From positions 3,410,001 to 3,474,000 of the forward strand of contig NZ_CABFVU010000001.1 in NCBI RefSeq assembly GCF_902150045.1: a stretch of DNA of 64,000 bases, given 5' to 3'. The stretch comes from Chitinophaga polysaccharea. Its GTDB lineage: Bacteria; Bacteroidota; Bacteroidia; Chitinophagales; Chitinophagaceae. Below are positions 53,720-62,416 of the stretch, in pieces (the stretch's first letter is position 1; every line of letters starts with the position of its first letter). The notes under the pieces are model-generated. The model was not told where the DNA came from and made no database searches. It saw only the letters and a program-made list of their open reading frames with translations. A program made the translations under genes and the position numbers.

Positions 53720-56096
53720 CCGGTAATAGTTTAGCGTCTTTAAATCCCAGCAGCTGCATCACTACCGGGATGCCACGGGCGCCCCGCTCATGATCAATAT
53801 CCGCTGTGGTAGCTGCTTTTATGCTGGTTCCATTCCCGCCATGCTTCACTTTGTCGCCCAGTTTTTTCCGTTCCGGGGCAGTAAAGTTAGAAAAGGTGCG
53901 GCGTAATAACGGCAATACCTGTATGAAAATATCATTTTCCAGTTGGGAAACCCAATTATGCACCATAGTCCATAGCTCTTCATCGAGCAACAGGAGGGTA
54001 CCGCTGCCTTTGAGAAACCCTTCCAGCCAGGCGGCGGCCAGCGAGGGCGGGTTGGCTACGGACATGGCTACACTGAAAGCTCTTACCAGTGTTTCACCAG
54101 CCATAATTTTGCTGTCGAACAGAAGGCGGGTAGCATAGCCGGCTATCATCGGGGCCGATTGCGGGTTGCCGGAGATCACCGTCAGTGTTTCGTGCCAGGA
54201 GGTGGTAAGTGCATTGTGCTGTACCAGGTTGATGGCATCGTTCATGGCAAAGAAGAGGTCCAGCAGCGGGAGGGCGGCATCATCGGCTACAGCAGTGCAG
54301 GCAGCCGGTAAGCTGATGCAGATGCGGCTTATCATGCTTTCAGTGATGCTGCTAACCAGGGCTGCATCTGTTTTGCGCACGTTGCCATACCTGCTGATGC
54401 TCACCAGGGAAGGAATTACTTCCATCAGCTGGAGCACATCGCCGGAAGCTGCAGCGAGGTTACTGATGCGATGGATCAGCACTTCTACAACGGCGGGCAG
54501 TTCCGCCGGGATGGCCGATTCCAGCATTTTGCATACCTGTTGCAGGGTGCCGGTATTATTGGCGGCGCTGGTTACAAAGCTGGTGGCAGCTTCTGCTACC
54601 GTGTTTCCCCAGCTGCCTTTTTCAATGATGTCAATAGAAAAGGCGGGATCCCATTGGAGTCGCCACTGTTCTTTAAAGGTGCCTTTGCCGGATACTTCGT
54701 ACCGTTTCCCCCAGTATATTTCCAGCAGTTGCAGCCGGTGAAGAAAAATGCTCCTCTCCAGGTCTGTATCTTTCCGGAGATCGACGGTATAGTCTTTATA
54801 GTCTGCCGTTTGGGGCAGTCTCAGTTTTTTCTGTTGCCGGGTAATGTCCGACTGCAGCGGTGGTGTGGGTACTTCCACAGGTACTTTCCCGATGCGGTTA
54901 CGTACAATCAGCTCGTCGCGGATCAGCTGCATGAGAATACTTTCCCCGTTGCAAAGTACGCTGAGTGTGGCCTCGTTCAGCTCTTCCAGTCCCGGCCGGG
55001 GATAATGACGGAGAGCGGCGAGCGCATTGGCCAGTCGTACGGCTTCCATTACATGTGCCACGGAGGTGTCTTGCTGCTGTTCCCGGAAAAGTTTTGCCAC
55101 CAGCGCCATCCAGCGGGTGCCATCATCAGCAGGGTGCTCCCATATGTGCTCGTACCATCCCGGCGAGGGGATGCCGGCGCCGTAGCCGCTTTCATAACTG
55201 AGGCGGCTATACGTCCAGGGGATCCAGGTACATTCTACCTTTGTTTTAGGGAGCCCTTTCAGCAGTTCGTTATCGTCTTTTTGTTTAGGCGTGGTTTGCA
55301 ATGCGGGTGCATGCCAGGCACCGCATATCACGGCAATACGCTGGAACATTTCCTTTTCCGCCTGGCGGATACATTTGCGCATCCAGGCTTCGCGGAGGGC
55401 TTCTTTATGATCGTAGCGACGGGGCAGTTCTTCCCGGAGCGCCTGCATGGCATCGTGCACGGCTTCAAATACCTGTTCCTGCCCAAGGCGGTATTCAAAC
55501 ATATGTTCCCACCATCGCTCGCCATCGTCATAGCCGGCGGCATGGGCCAGGTGGGCTACCGGGTCCTGTGGTGAGGGAGGGAGGAATTCCATTTCCAGTT
55601 CTGCAGCGGTGAATTCTTCTGTGGAGGAATTGCGTAATGAGCCGGCGTTTTCAGGCAACGGTATCCCGGTTGATGAAGAGTTCAGTTCGGAAGGAGGAAT
55701 TCCTTCACCAGGCCCAGGATGTTCCGGTGTATTTTCTTTCTGGCCCTGTGCCGCTCTTTTCGCCGCTGCTTCATTTTCCATACTGAATACATGCGCCAGC
55801 GGAAGATCCATGAATCGCGCGTGGATGCGGTGGTTTTTAGCATATAACATCGCCTGCCATTCCGGTGAGAAGACAGCAAAGGGATAGAAGCAGGCTTTCT
55901 GCGGGCTGTCGGGCTGGTAGGCCAGGATGGCTACCGGTGGCTGCAGCTCTTCATGACCAGCCCATTGCAGCAAGGCATCCGCTTCCGGTGGTCCTTCAAT
56001 CAGCACAATATCCGGTTGCAGCTCTTCCAGGAAAGCTTTTACATTCCTGGCGGAGCCAGGGCCGTGGTGCCGGATACCTAATATATGTACAGACAT
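53709..56096 (-). CDS. DUF5682-family protein (YehM-like), TIKI/TraB/EreA-like N-terminus
   Basis: 795 residues. The first 100 read HILGIRHHGPGSARNVKAF and IVLIEGPPEAD (33-40), and a later strand ICGAWHAPAL (about 258-267) has a second histidine. The G..HH..G / E / GxxH order resembles the catalytic histidine and glutamate set of the TIKI-TraB-EreA hydrolase superfamily. GERWWEH (about 192-198) is a further conserved-looking block. Residues about 110-165 are a low-complexity linker, probably variable. The rest is helical. The start codon and a candidate promoter lie in the 332-base gap behind the MoxR gene, so this unit may be transcribed separately. Confidence 0.85.
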   Translation of the reverse strand: MSVHILGIRHHGPGSARNVKAFLEELQPDIVLIEGPPEADALLQWAGHEELQPPVAILAYQPDSPQKACFYPFAVFSPEWQAMLYAKNHRIHARFMDLPLAHVFSMENEAAAKRAAQGQKENTPEHPGPGEGIPPSELNSSSTGIPLPENAGSLRNSSTEEFTAAELEMEFLPPSPQDPVAHLAHAAGYDDGERWWEHMFEYRLGQEQVFEAVHDAMQALREELPRRYDHKEALREAWMRKCIRQAEKEMFQRIAVICGAWHAPALQTTPKQKDDNELLKGLPKTKVECTWIPWTYSRLSYESGYGAGIPSPGWYEHIWEHPADDGTRWMALVAKLFREQQQDTSVAHVMEAVRLANALAALRHYPRPGLEELNEATLSVLCNGESILMQLIRDELIVRNRIGKVPVEVPTPPLQSDITRQQKKLRLPQTADYKDYTVDLRKDTDLERSIFLHRLQLLEIYWGKRYEVSGKGTFKEQWRLQWDPAFSIDIIEKGSWGNTVAEAATSFVTSAANNTGTLQQVCKMLESAIPAELPAVVEVLIHRISNLAAASGDVLQLMEVIPSLVSISRYGNVRKTDAALVSSITESMISRICISLPAACTAVADDAALPLLDLFFAMNDAINLVQHNALTTSWHETLTVISGNPQSAPMIAGYATRLLFDSKIMAGETLVRAFSVAMSVANPPSLAAAWLEGFLKGSGTLLLLDEELWTMVHNWVSQLENDIFIQVLPLLRRTFSNFTAPERKKLGDKVKHGGNGTSIKAATTADIDHERGARGIPVVMQLLGFKDAKLLPDGA

Positions 56097-56428
56097 GCGT
56101 CGATCATTATTTATATAAGAATGAGATGCCGGTGGTTTGACATCATCCTAAAATATATTGAAAGTAATTTTTGAACAACTTTAATGTAATATGTACAGTA
56201 TGATGATTTTATGAAATTATTATTAAAGCAAAACATTAAGCGTTTACCTGGCTTTTTCGCAGCTGAGATCAGCTGGTTTTGCCATGTTCATATAGTAACG
56301 GAAGTGAAATGAAACCTGCCTGGCTGCTAATTAACACCAGCGCAAAAAGTAAATCTGATTCGCTTAGCGCATGCCTAGCACCTGCACAAAAGGTGAACTT
56401 GATCCGCTGATATCATGCCCGACACCCT
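56097..56428. other. Internal gap of the MoxR-VWA cluster
   Basis: 332 bases between the MoxR and DUF5682 genes, AT-rich on the DUF5682 side. It holds one candidate promoter (56150-56178) and no gene or hairpin I can recognise. Its size splits the cluster into SWIM-DUF5691-MoxR and DUF5682-VWA-DUF4132. Confidence 0.6.
56150..56178 (-). promoter_or_regulatory. Candidate promoter of the DUF5682-VWA-DUF4132 unit
   Basis: On the minus strand TTG (56176-56178) and TATATTTT (56150-56157) are 18 bases apart; the -7 differs from TAnnTTTG only in its last base. It would start transcription about 45-50 bases upstream of the DUF5682 ATG. Confidence 0.5.
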
Positions 56429-57508
56429 CTACGTCAGATCACGACAGGCACGGTATACATCTTTCCATTCCTCTCTTGTTTTCACCACTGTTTCCAGGTA
56501 CTCCTGCCAAACCAGTTTATCCTGTACCGGGTCTTTCACTACCGCGCCGATGATACCGGCGGCAAGGTCGGCCGCGTTGAGGGTACCATCGCCAAAATAG
56601 GCTGCGAGGGTCAGCCCATTATTTACGACAGAAATGGCCTCCGCGGTGCTGAGCGTACCACCGGGCGATTTCAGTTTTGTTTTACCATCGAGGGTAACGC
56701 CGTTACGAAGCTCGCGGAAGATAGTAACAATACGGCGGATTTCCTCCAGCGCAGGTTTTTCTGCCGGCAGGTCCATTGTCTTTTCGAAGCTCTCCACCCG
56801 TCTTCTTACAATATCAATTTCTTCCTCCATAGAATCCGGAACCGGCAAGATAACGGTATTGAAACGGCGTTTCAGTGCGCTTGACAGCTCATTCACTCCT
56901 TTATCGCGGTTGTTGGCCGTAGCAATGAGGTTGAATCCTTTACTGGCCTGTACTTCCGTATTCAGTTCGGGTATAGGCAGCGTTTTTTCAGACAGGATGG
57001 TGATAAGGGTATCCTGCACATCGGCGCCTATACGGGTGAGCTCTTCGATGCGGGCAATTTTGCCGTCCTTCATGGCGCGCATTACCGGGGTTTCCACCAG
57101 CGCATTGGGAGAAGGCCCTTCCGCCAGCAGGCGGGCATAGTTCCATCCATAACGCACGCTTTCTTCACTGGTGCCGGCAGTACCCTGTATGATGAGGGTG
57201 GAGTCGCCACTAATGGCAGCTGCGAGGTGCTCGCTCACCCAGCTCTTCGCGGTACCGGGTAAGCCATACAGCAGCAGGGCCCTGTCGGTAGCCAGAGTGG
57301 CCACAGCTATTTCCATGAGACGTTTGCTGCCAATATATTTAGGGGCCACTTCAAAGCCGTTCTTCAGCTTACCGCCGATGAGGTAAGTAACCACCGATTG
57401 TGGCGACAATAGCCAGTTGTACGGGCGCTTGCCTGTATCGTCCTTTTTCAGTTCTTCCAGTTCCTGTGCATACAGCTGCTCGGCGTGATAACGTAAAATG
57501 TCTGACAT
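56429..57508 (-). CDS. MoxR-type AAA+ ATPase (YehL-like)
   Basis: 359 residues. Walker A GLPGTAKS (82-89), a Walker-B-position segment IARIEELTR (151-159), sensor 1 in ATANNRDKGV (196-205) and arginine-finger region LKRRFNTV (212-219). The Walker B lacks the canonical D before the catalytic E (I-E-E instead of hhDE), which is a difference from textbook MoxR proteins but may be the norm for the YehL branch. MoxR ATPases form hexamers that remodel or load metal cofactors with VWA partners. It lies 24 bases after DUF5691 and precedes a 332-base gap. Confidence 0.92.
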   Translation of the reverse strand: MSDILRYHAEQLYAQELEELKKDDTGKRPYNWLLSPQSVVTYLIGGKLKNGFEVAPKYIGSKRLMEIAVATLATDRALLLYGLPGTAKSWVSEHLAAAISGDSTLIIQGTAGTSEESVRYGWNYARLLAEGPSPNALVETPVMRAMKDGKIARIEELTRIGADVQDTLITILSEKTLPIPELNTEVQASKGFNLIATANNRDKGVNELSSALKRRFNTVILPVPDSMEEEIDIVRRRVESFEKTMDLPAEKPALEEIRRIVTIFRELRNGVTLDGKTKLKSPGGTLSTAEAISVVNNGLTLAAYFGDGTLNAADLAAGIIGAVVKDPVQDKLVWQEYLETVVKTREEWKDVYRACRDLT

Positions 57509-57532
57509 GGTATGTTGATTAATATGTTTGGA

Positions 57533-58987
57533 TTAAAGTGATTGTACCTGGCTTTTGGCCTGCAGCAGCCGGCCCAGGTGAACTTTTATATTATTCCAGT
57601 ATCCTGTATGATAGGCTTCCACCGGCGTAATACTATCCAGGGTAGCGGCAATACTCACAGGGATGAGCCGGATATGATTGTTCATGAACTGTTGATTATA
57701 GGTGTACGGCTGTGTGGCCGCATATTTAAATATCCGGGTACACAGCTGGAGGCTCCATTCCTCCTGGTGTTTGCAGGCATATTCAATAATAGCGTCGGGG
57801 TGCTCATCAAAGAACTTTTCGCCGAACTCCTGTTGCTGTGCTGCCGGCAGCAGGGGAATGATATCTATATAAAATGTTTCACTGTGCTGCATAAACGAAA
57901 GTGCGCGCTCTTTGTCTTCAAACCAGGCGATGGCCAGCACCAGCGCCGGGATAAAGGGCTTTAATGATTCCTGCTGCTGAAAGAGTGCAATGACCCTTTC
58001 CGTATCCCTGTGGAAATGCCCTTCCCAGCGGGAAGGGTGCACACTGCTGATCAGCTGGTACAGAACATGCGTATCGTCTGTAACGGTTTTATCGCTGCTG
58101 AACCTTTCGATGCCGCTCTGGAAGATACTCTCATCGGTTATTTCCGGAAGCGCCACAGTTACCTGTCCGTATTTATCCAGTTGAATGGCGCCAGCTATGA
58201 TCTGCCAGTATTTTTCATGGAGGGAGGAGCCGGGCAGTTTTTTCAGGATGCGGGTAGCGGTTTCTTTTACCTGTTTACTTTTTTCCGTGAGAAGGGATTC
58301 CAGCCAGGGGATATCTGCCGGATCTGCGGGATGTTCCAATACGGAGAGCAGTTCTGTTTTTACTGTGACGCTTTCCCTGGGCCACGATTGTTCCAGCCAG
58401 GTGCGGGCCATCACGGGATCCGCGACGCGCAGTTCTTTCAGGGCTTCCACCCGTTGCGCGGTGGCGCCGTTCTGCCATCTGTCTTCAATGGTGTATGCCA
58501 CGCGGGAAAAATTCCAGTCGGGGTTAAAGTGACCAAGCCATGCTGCCCGTTGCCCACCCGTGGCGGCAACCAGTGCGCGTAGTGATTTATTTCTCCATCC
58601 CTTGTCGAGTATCACGGGTAGCTGGGCCGGGGGCACCAGTACATTGGCTTTTACGCAGTATTCCAGCCAGAGCTGAAGCAGTTGTATGCTTTCCGTTTCC
58701 AGCACCTGGTGCAGTACACGGATGGCGGCGGGTTTGCAGTAGGCTTTTGTTTCAGGCGGGCAAACCTTCATTGGCGCAACATTGGCAGTGATGGGCTGTG
58801 TACCGCTTTGCCGGTAATTATACAGCACTGCTGCCAGTTGCAGGAACTTATCTTCTTTATCAGTATCGGCTTGTGCCAGTATGGTATCTGCCGCCTGTAA
58901 CAGTGGGCCGCTCATACCGGCGCTGCCAGCCGGTTTTTTAGCGGTGCCGAGAAGGGCGGTATTTATAAGTTGATTCCAGTGCTCCAT
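57533..58987 (-). CDS. DUF5691-family helical-repeat protein
   Basis: 484 residues, helical throughout with HEAT-like repeats (HPADPADIPWLESLLTEKSK, TATRILKKLPGSSLHEKYWQ). The beginning (WNQLINTALLGTAKKP) fits the DUF5691 family, which I know only from clusters with SWIM, MoxR and VWA genes. No catalytic residues visible; a scaffold or client-binding role is inferred. Its ATG shares one base with the SWIM gene stop (TAATG), so the two are translationally coupled. Confidence 0.8.
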   Translation of the reverse strand: MEHWNQLINTALLGTAKKPAGSAGMSGPLLQAADTILAQADTDKEDKFLQLAAVLYNYRQSGTQPITANVAPMKVCPPETKAYCKPAAIRVLHQVLETESIQLLQLWLEYCVKANVLVPPAQLPVILDKGWRNKSLRALVAATGGQRAAWLGHFNPDWNFSRVAYTIEDRWQNGATAQRVEALKELRVADPVMARTWLEQSWPRESVTVKTELLSVLEHPADPADIPWLESLLTEKSKQVKETATRILKKLPGSSLHEKYWQIIAGAIQLDKYGQVTVALPEITDESIFQSGIERFSSDKTVTDDTHVLYQLISSVHPSRWEGHFHRDTERVIALFQQQESLKPFIPALVLAIAWFEDKERALSFMQHSETFYIDIIPLLPAAQQQEFGEKFFDEHPDAIIEYACKHQEEWSLQLCTRIFKYAATQPYTYNQQFMNNHIRLIPVSIAATLDSITPVEAYHTGYWNNIKVHLGRLLQAKSQVQSL

Positions 58988-60300
58988 TATAATATTTTGT
59001 ATTCCTGTTCATGCCAAACGCCAATGGGCTCGTATAGGGTTTCTTTTCCTGTAACTGCCATGTGCAGGGGGCTTCCGCCGCTCAGCGCCAGCAGTTTCCA
59101 GATATGCTGGAATGTTTTTTTCACTGGCATCAGTTGCTGCCGGCTGTCCTGCAGCCACCATTGTTCAGCATGCCAAATGGGGGTGAGGTCTGCAATCGTA
59201 TATACCTGGTCGTTATAAACGGGAAGTACTTCACTGATGTTGGTTTGTGCCGATACCACTTCCTGCCACCCGGCATATCCGCTGAAAGAATGATTGGGCG
59301 GCACAGTCACCTGTTGTTTGATGAGTGCGCGGAGCGGCGCTGCGGACGGATAAAATACCAGTTCCGCATTAATGGCGCTGCCGGGAGTGAGGGCATTGCT
59401 GATGGTGCTTTGTCCGCGTACATAAAACTGCAGGATGAGCGCGGGCCGCTTGGTATGCACGCCGTGCAGCCAGTAGCGTTCTACCACGAGGCGGTCTTCC
59501 TCTGTAGTTTGTTTTCCCAGTACCTGCCAGGTATCGGCGACACCGGTTTGTTCTTTCAGTTCTTCCTGCGAGGTGGAAAAGCCGGTGAGGGTACGTATAT
59601 CCTGTTGCAATGCAGGGGGCAGTGCTGAAAGGTGCTGGTAGCCCTGTATTACAAGGTAAATACGTACCAGCTGATTCATGAATGCCGATTGCCAGCCTTC
59701 ATGAAAGTAGCTGATGTCTGCCAGTTCCCGCATCATACCGGCAAGCCCGGGGGCCTGTGCGTCTATCATGCGGCGGATCATATTTTCAAAGAAGGAGGGG
59801 TCCTTTTCAGGCAGGTCCATAATACCGTTGCGTACCAGGTCTTTCATCCAGCGGAGCAGTTCTGCCGTGCCATCGCTTACCTTTTGCATGCGCGCCTGCT
59901 GCCGTTTGGCCTGTGCGCCCGTATCCGGCTGCTTCTCCGCAGCAGTGGCGGTAGTATTTTTCTTTTCCTCCTTTTCAGCGCGTTTGGAGAGCCATTCGCT
60001 CACCCAGGAGGGAGGTGTTGTTTCCGTGAAGGAAGCCGGTTGCCTTGAATAGAGCAGCAATAAGCCCAGCCCGTGTTTGCAGGGAAACTTACGGCTGGGG
60101 CAACTGCATTTGAATGCCATATTGCCGGTATCTATCTGTGTCTGGTATGGTTTGCTGCCACTGCCCTGACACTCGCCCCATAACGCTGATTCGCTGACGC
60201 CTTTGCTCACCCATTTAGCCGGGTTGGCCAGATCCTTCCCGGATTTACGGGAAGATTCATCAGGCGCCATCGCAAGCACTTGTTCGTCGGATAGGTTCAA
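58987..60300 (-). CDS. SWIM zinc-finger protein (YehQ-like)
   Basis: 437 residues. A SWIM motif CxCx6CxH is at C65, C67, C74 and H76 (CSCPSRKFPCKH). Around it is the family context (AKWVSKGVSESALWGECQGS before; GLGLLLLYSRQP after). An Ala/Lys-rich linker (about 105-150) leads to a helical domain and a beta-rich C-terminus of unknown role. SWIM domains bind DNA or protein. First gene of the cluster; a terminator behind the SUF operon separates it from the genes upstream. Confidence 0.9.
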   Translation of the reverse strand: MNLSDEQVLAMAPDESSRKSGKDLANPAKWVSKGVSESALWGECQGSGSKPYQTQIDTGNMAFKCSCPSRKFPCKHGLGLLLLYSRQPASFTETTPPSWVSEWLSKRAEKEEKKNTTATAAEKQPDTGAQAKRQQARMQKVSDGTAELLRWMKDLVRNGIMDLPEKDPSFFENMIRRMIDAQAPGLAGMMRELADISYFHEGWQSAFMNQLVRIYLVIQGYQHLSALPPALQQDIRTLTGFSTSQEELKEQTGVADTWQVLGKQTTEEDRLVVERYWLHGVHTKRPALILQFYVRGQSTISNALTPGSAINAELVFYPSAAPLRALIKQQVTVPPNHSFSGYAGWQEVVSAQTNISEVLPVYNDQVYTIADLTPIWHAEQWWLQDSRQQLMPVKKTFQHIWKLLALSGGSPLHMAVTGKETLYEPIGVWHEQEYKIL

Positions 60301-60344
60301 TGGATTAACGATTTAAAGCGCAAAGTAAATAATTCCATAAAATA

Positions 60345-60396
60345 AAAAACCAAATATCAGACAACACTACGCAGTGTATCTGATATCTGGTTTTAT
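60345..60396 (-). terminator. Terminator behind the SUF operon
   Basis: An interrupted stem pairs AAAACCAAATATCAGA with TCTGATATCTGGTTTT, with an inner CACT/AGTG stem. It lies about 20 bases after the last SUF gene and just ahead of the SWIM gene, with a T-rich run on the minus strand. Confidence 0.7.
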
Positions 60397-60414
60397 TATT
60401 TAAATATTGTTATG

Positions 60415-60726
60415 TTATAGGAAGCCGAGTTCCAGTTTAGCTTCTTCGCTCATCATATCTTTTGTCCATGGTGGATCAAAGGTAAGGTGAACATCTACAT
60501 CGGAAACGCCTTCTATATTCCTGATCTTTTCATCTACTTCCCGGATAATATCACCGGCTACAGGGCAACCAGGGGCGGTAAGGGTCATGTCGATACCGAT
60601 CCTGTTATTTTCCTTGATCTTTACTTCGTATACCAGTCCAAGTTCCCATATGTTCACCGGGATTTCCGGGTCAAATACGGTTTTGAGCTGTGCTTCTATC
60701 TGTTCTCTTAATGTTGCTTCACTCAT
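60415..60726 (-). CDS. SufT-like MIP18/DUF59-domain iron-sulfur assembly protein
   Basis: 103 residues, a single MIP18 (DUF59) domain: VFDPEIPVNIWELGLVYEVK, then MTLTAPGCPVAGDI with the conserved cysteine, and VHLTFDPPWTKDMMSEEAK. Such proteins help maturation of Fe-S proteins. It is the last gene of the SUF operon and its start overlaps sufE by 4 bases. The name SufT fits the family and context, although SufT of Firmicutes is longer. Confidence 0.9.
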   Translation of the reverse strand: MSEATLREQIEAQLKTVFDPEIPVNIWELGLVYEVKIKENNRIGIDMTLTAPGCPVAGDIIREVDEKIRNIEGVSDVDVHLTFDPPWTKDMMSEEAKLELGFL

Positions 60727-61157
60727 TGCTGGTTAATTTTAGCCTGGTAGGCGATAGCATACAGTTTCATTTGTTTAAGCATACTCAGCAACCCGTTGGA
60801 GCGGGTGGGAGAGAGATGGCTGCTCAGGCCGATGGCATCTATAAAATAAATTTCAGCTGTAGCAATTTCCTGTGGCGTATGACCGGAAAGTACATATATC
60901 ATCAGGCTTACGAGGCCTTTGGTGATCACAGCGTCGCTGTCTGCAGTAAAAAACAGTTTCCCGTCTTTCAGTTCTGTGTGCAGCCACACGCGCGACTGGC
61001 AGCCTTTGATGAGATTGTCCGGTGTTTTATATTCTTCTGAGATGAGTGGTAATTCTTTACCCAGCTGGATGATATATTCGTATTTATCTTCCCAGCTGCC
61101 CATCACCGAAAAATCGGATATTATTTCTTCCTGTATTTCCTGGATCGTCATATTCAC
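60723..61157 (-). CDS. sufE: SufE-family sulfur acceptor
   Basis: 144 residues. IKGCQSRVWLHTE carries the sulfur-accepting Cys53, and the surrounding pattern matches SufE (EEYKTPDNLIKGC; a long helix at the C-terminus with HLSPTRSNGLLSMLKQMK). It takes persulfide sulfur from SufS and passes it to the SufBCD scaffold. It starts 4 bases after sufS and overlaps the SufT-like gene by 4. Confidence 0.95.
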   Translation of the reverse strand: MNMTIQEIQEEIISDFSVMGSWEDKYEYIIQLGKELPLISEEYKTPDNLIKGCQSRVWLHTELKDGKLFFTADSDAVITKGLVSLMIYVLSGHTPQEIATAEIYFIDAIGLSSHLSPTRSNGLLSMLKQMKLYAIAYQAKINQQ

Positions 61158-61161
61158 CTGT

Positions 61162-62409
61162 TTACAAAAGCATGGCGGCGGCTCTTTTGATGCCGGCTAC
61201 CAGTTTGTCTATTTCTTCTTTGGTATTATAGAAAGAAAGGGAAGCGCGCACGGTGCCGGGGATCTTAAAGATATCCATCAGCGGTTCGGTGCAATGGTGC
61301 CCTGTTCTTACTGCGATGCCTTGCTGGTCCAGCAGTTCACCCATATCAAACGGGTGGATGTTGTGTACCAGGAAGGAGATGGCGCCGCTTCTTTCTGCCG
61401 CGTCGCCGATAAAGCGGATCCCATCGATCTTACGCAATTCCTGCATGGCATATTCCATCAGCTCTTCTTCCCATTGCTGGATTTTAGAGATACCGGTTTG
61501 CTGCAGGTATTCGATAGCGGTGCCCAGTGCAATGCCACCGGCAATGTTGGGAGTACCTGCTTCAAATTTATACGGCAGTTCGTTGTAGGTCGTTTTTTCG
61601 AAAGTAACGGTTTTGATCATATCTCCGCCGCCCTGGTAGGGAGGCAGTTTATCGAGCCAGGCCTTTTTACCATAGAGCACGCCGGTACCGGTAGGACCAT
61701 AAATTTTATGGCCGGAGAAGGCCAGGAAATCTACATCCAGCGCCTGTACATCGATGCTGATATGCTGGATAGCCTGTGCAGCATCGAGCAGTACCGGGAT
61801 ATTGCGTGCATGCGCCAGTGTTATGATATCCTGTACCGGGTTAATGGTTCCCATGGTATTGGAAACATATGTAACGGCTACTATTTTCACGGAGTCGTCC
61901 AGCAGGGCTTTGTAAGCATCCATGAGGAGTTCGCCGCGATCGTTGATAGGAATTACTTTCAGTTTGGCGCCGGTTTCTTCGCAGGCAATTTGCCAGGGCA
62001 CTATATTACTATGGTGCTCCATGGCGGAAATGATCACGCTGTCGCCTTCCTTGAGGAAACGGCGGCTGAAGGTATTGGCCACCAGGTTGATGCCGGCGGT
62101 GGTGCCTGCAGTGAAGATCACTTCATGGGGATCGGCGGCATTGATATAGCCTGCAATGGTGATGCGGGCTTTTTCGTATGCGTTGGTAGCTACCTGGCTC
62201 AGGTGATGTACACCCCGGTGCACATTGCTGTTATATTCTTCGTAATAGCGGGCTTCCGCGTTTATTACGACCTGTGGTTTCTGCGTGGTAGCCCCGTTAT
62301 CGAAGTATACCAGCGGTTTACCATGTACCTGTTGCTGCAGGATAGGAAAATCCTTTCTGATCTGCTTTACATCCAGGCCTTCGGTGACTATGTTAGCAAT
62401 ATGTTCCAT
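61162..62409 (-). CDS. sufS: Cysteine desulfurase SufS
   Basis: 415 residues, PLP fold type I, class II cysteine desulfurase. K235 in SGHKIYGPTG binds PLP, the substrate histidine lies in MEHHSNIVPW, and the mobile catalytic cysteine is C373 in RTGHHCTEP. It yields alanine and SufS-bound persulfide, which SufE relieves. It begins 7 bases after the sufD stop. Confidence 0.97.
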   Translation of the reverse strand: MEHIANIVTEGLDVKQIRKDFPILQQQVHGKPLVYFDNGATTQKPQVVINAEARYYEEYNSNVHRGVHHLSQVATNAYEKARITIAGYINAADPHEVIFTAGTTAGINLVANTFSRRFLKEGDSVIISAMEHHSNIVPWQIACEETGAKLKVIPINDRGELLMDAYKALLDDSVKIVAVTYVSNTMGTINPVQDIITLAHARNIPVLLDAAQAIQHISIDVQALDVDFLAFSGHKIYGPTGTGVLYGKKAWLDKLPPYQGGGDMIKTVTFEKTTYNELPYKFEAGTPNIAGGIALGTAIEYLQQTGISKIQQWEEELMEYAMQELRKIDGIRFIGDAAERSGAISFLVHNIHPFDMGELLDQQGIAVRTGHHCTEPLMDIFKIPGTVRASLSFYNTKEEIDKLVAGIKRAAAMLL

Positions 62410-62416
62410 CGTTAAT

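Noticed and set aside
54471..55574. 367-codon plus-strand frame in the DUF5682 gene
   Set aside because: Antisense to a conserved-looking protein; no family and no promoter.
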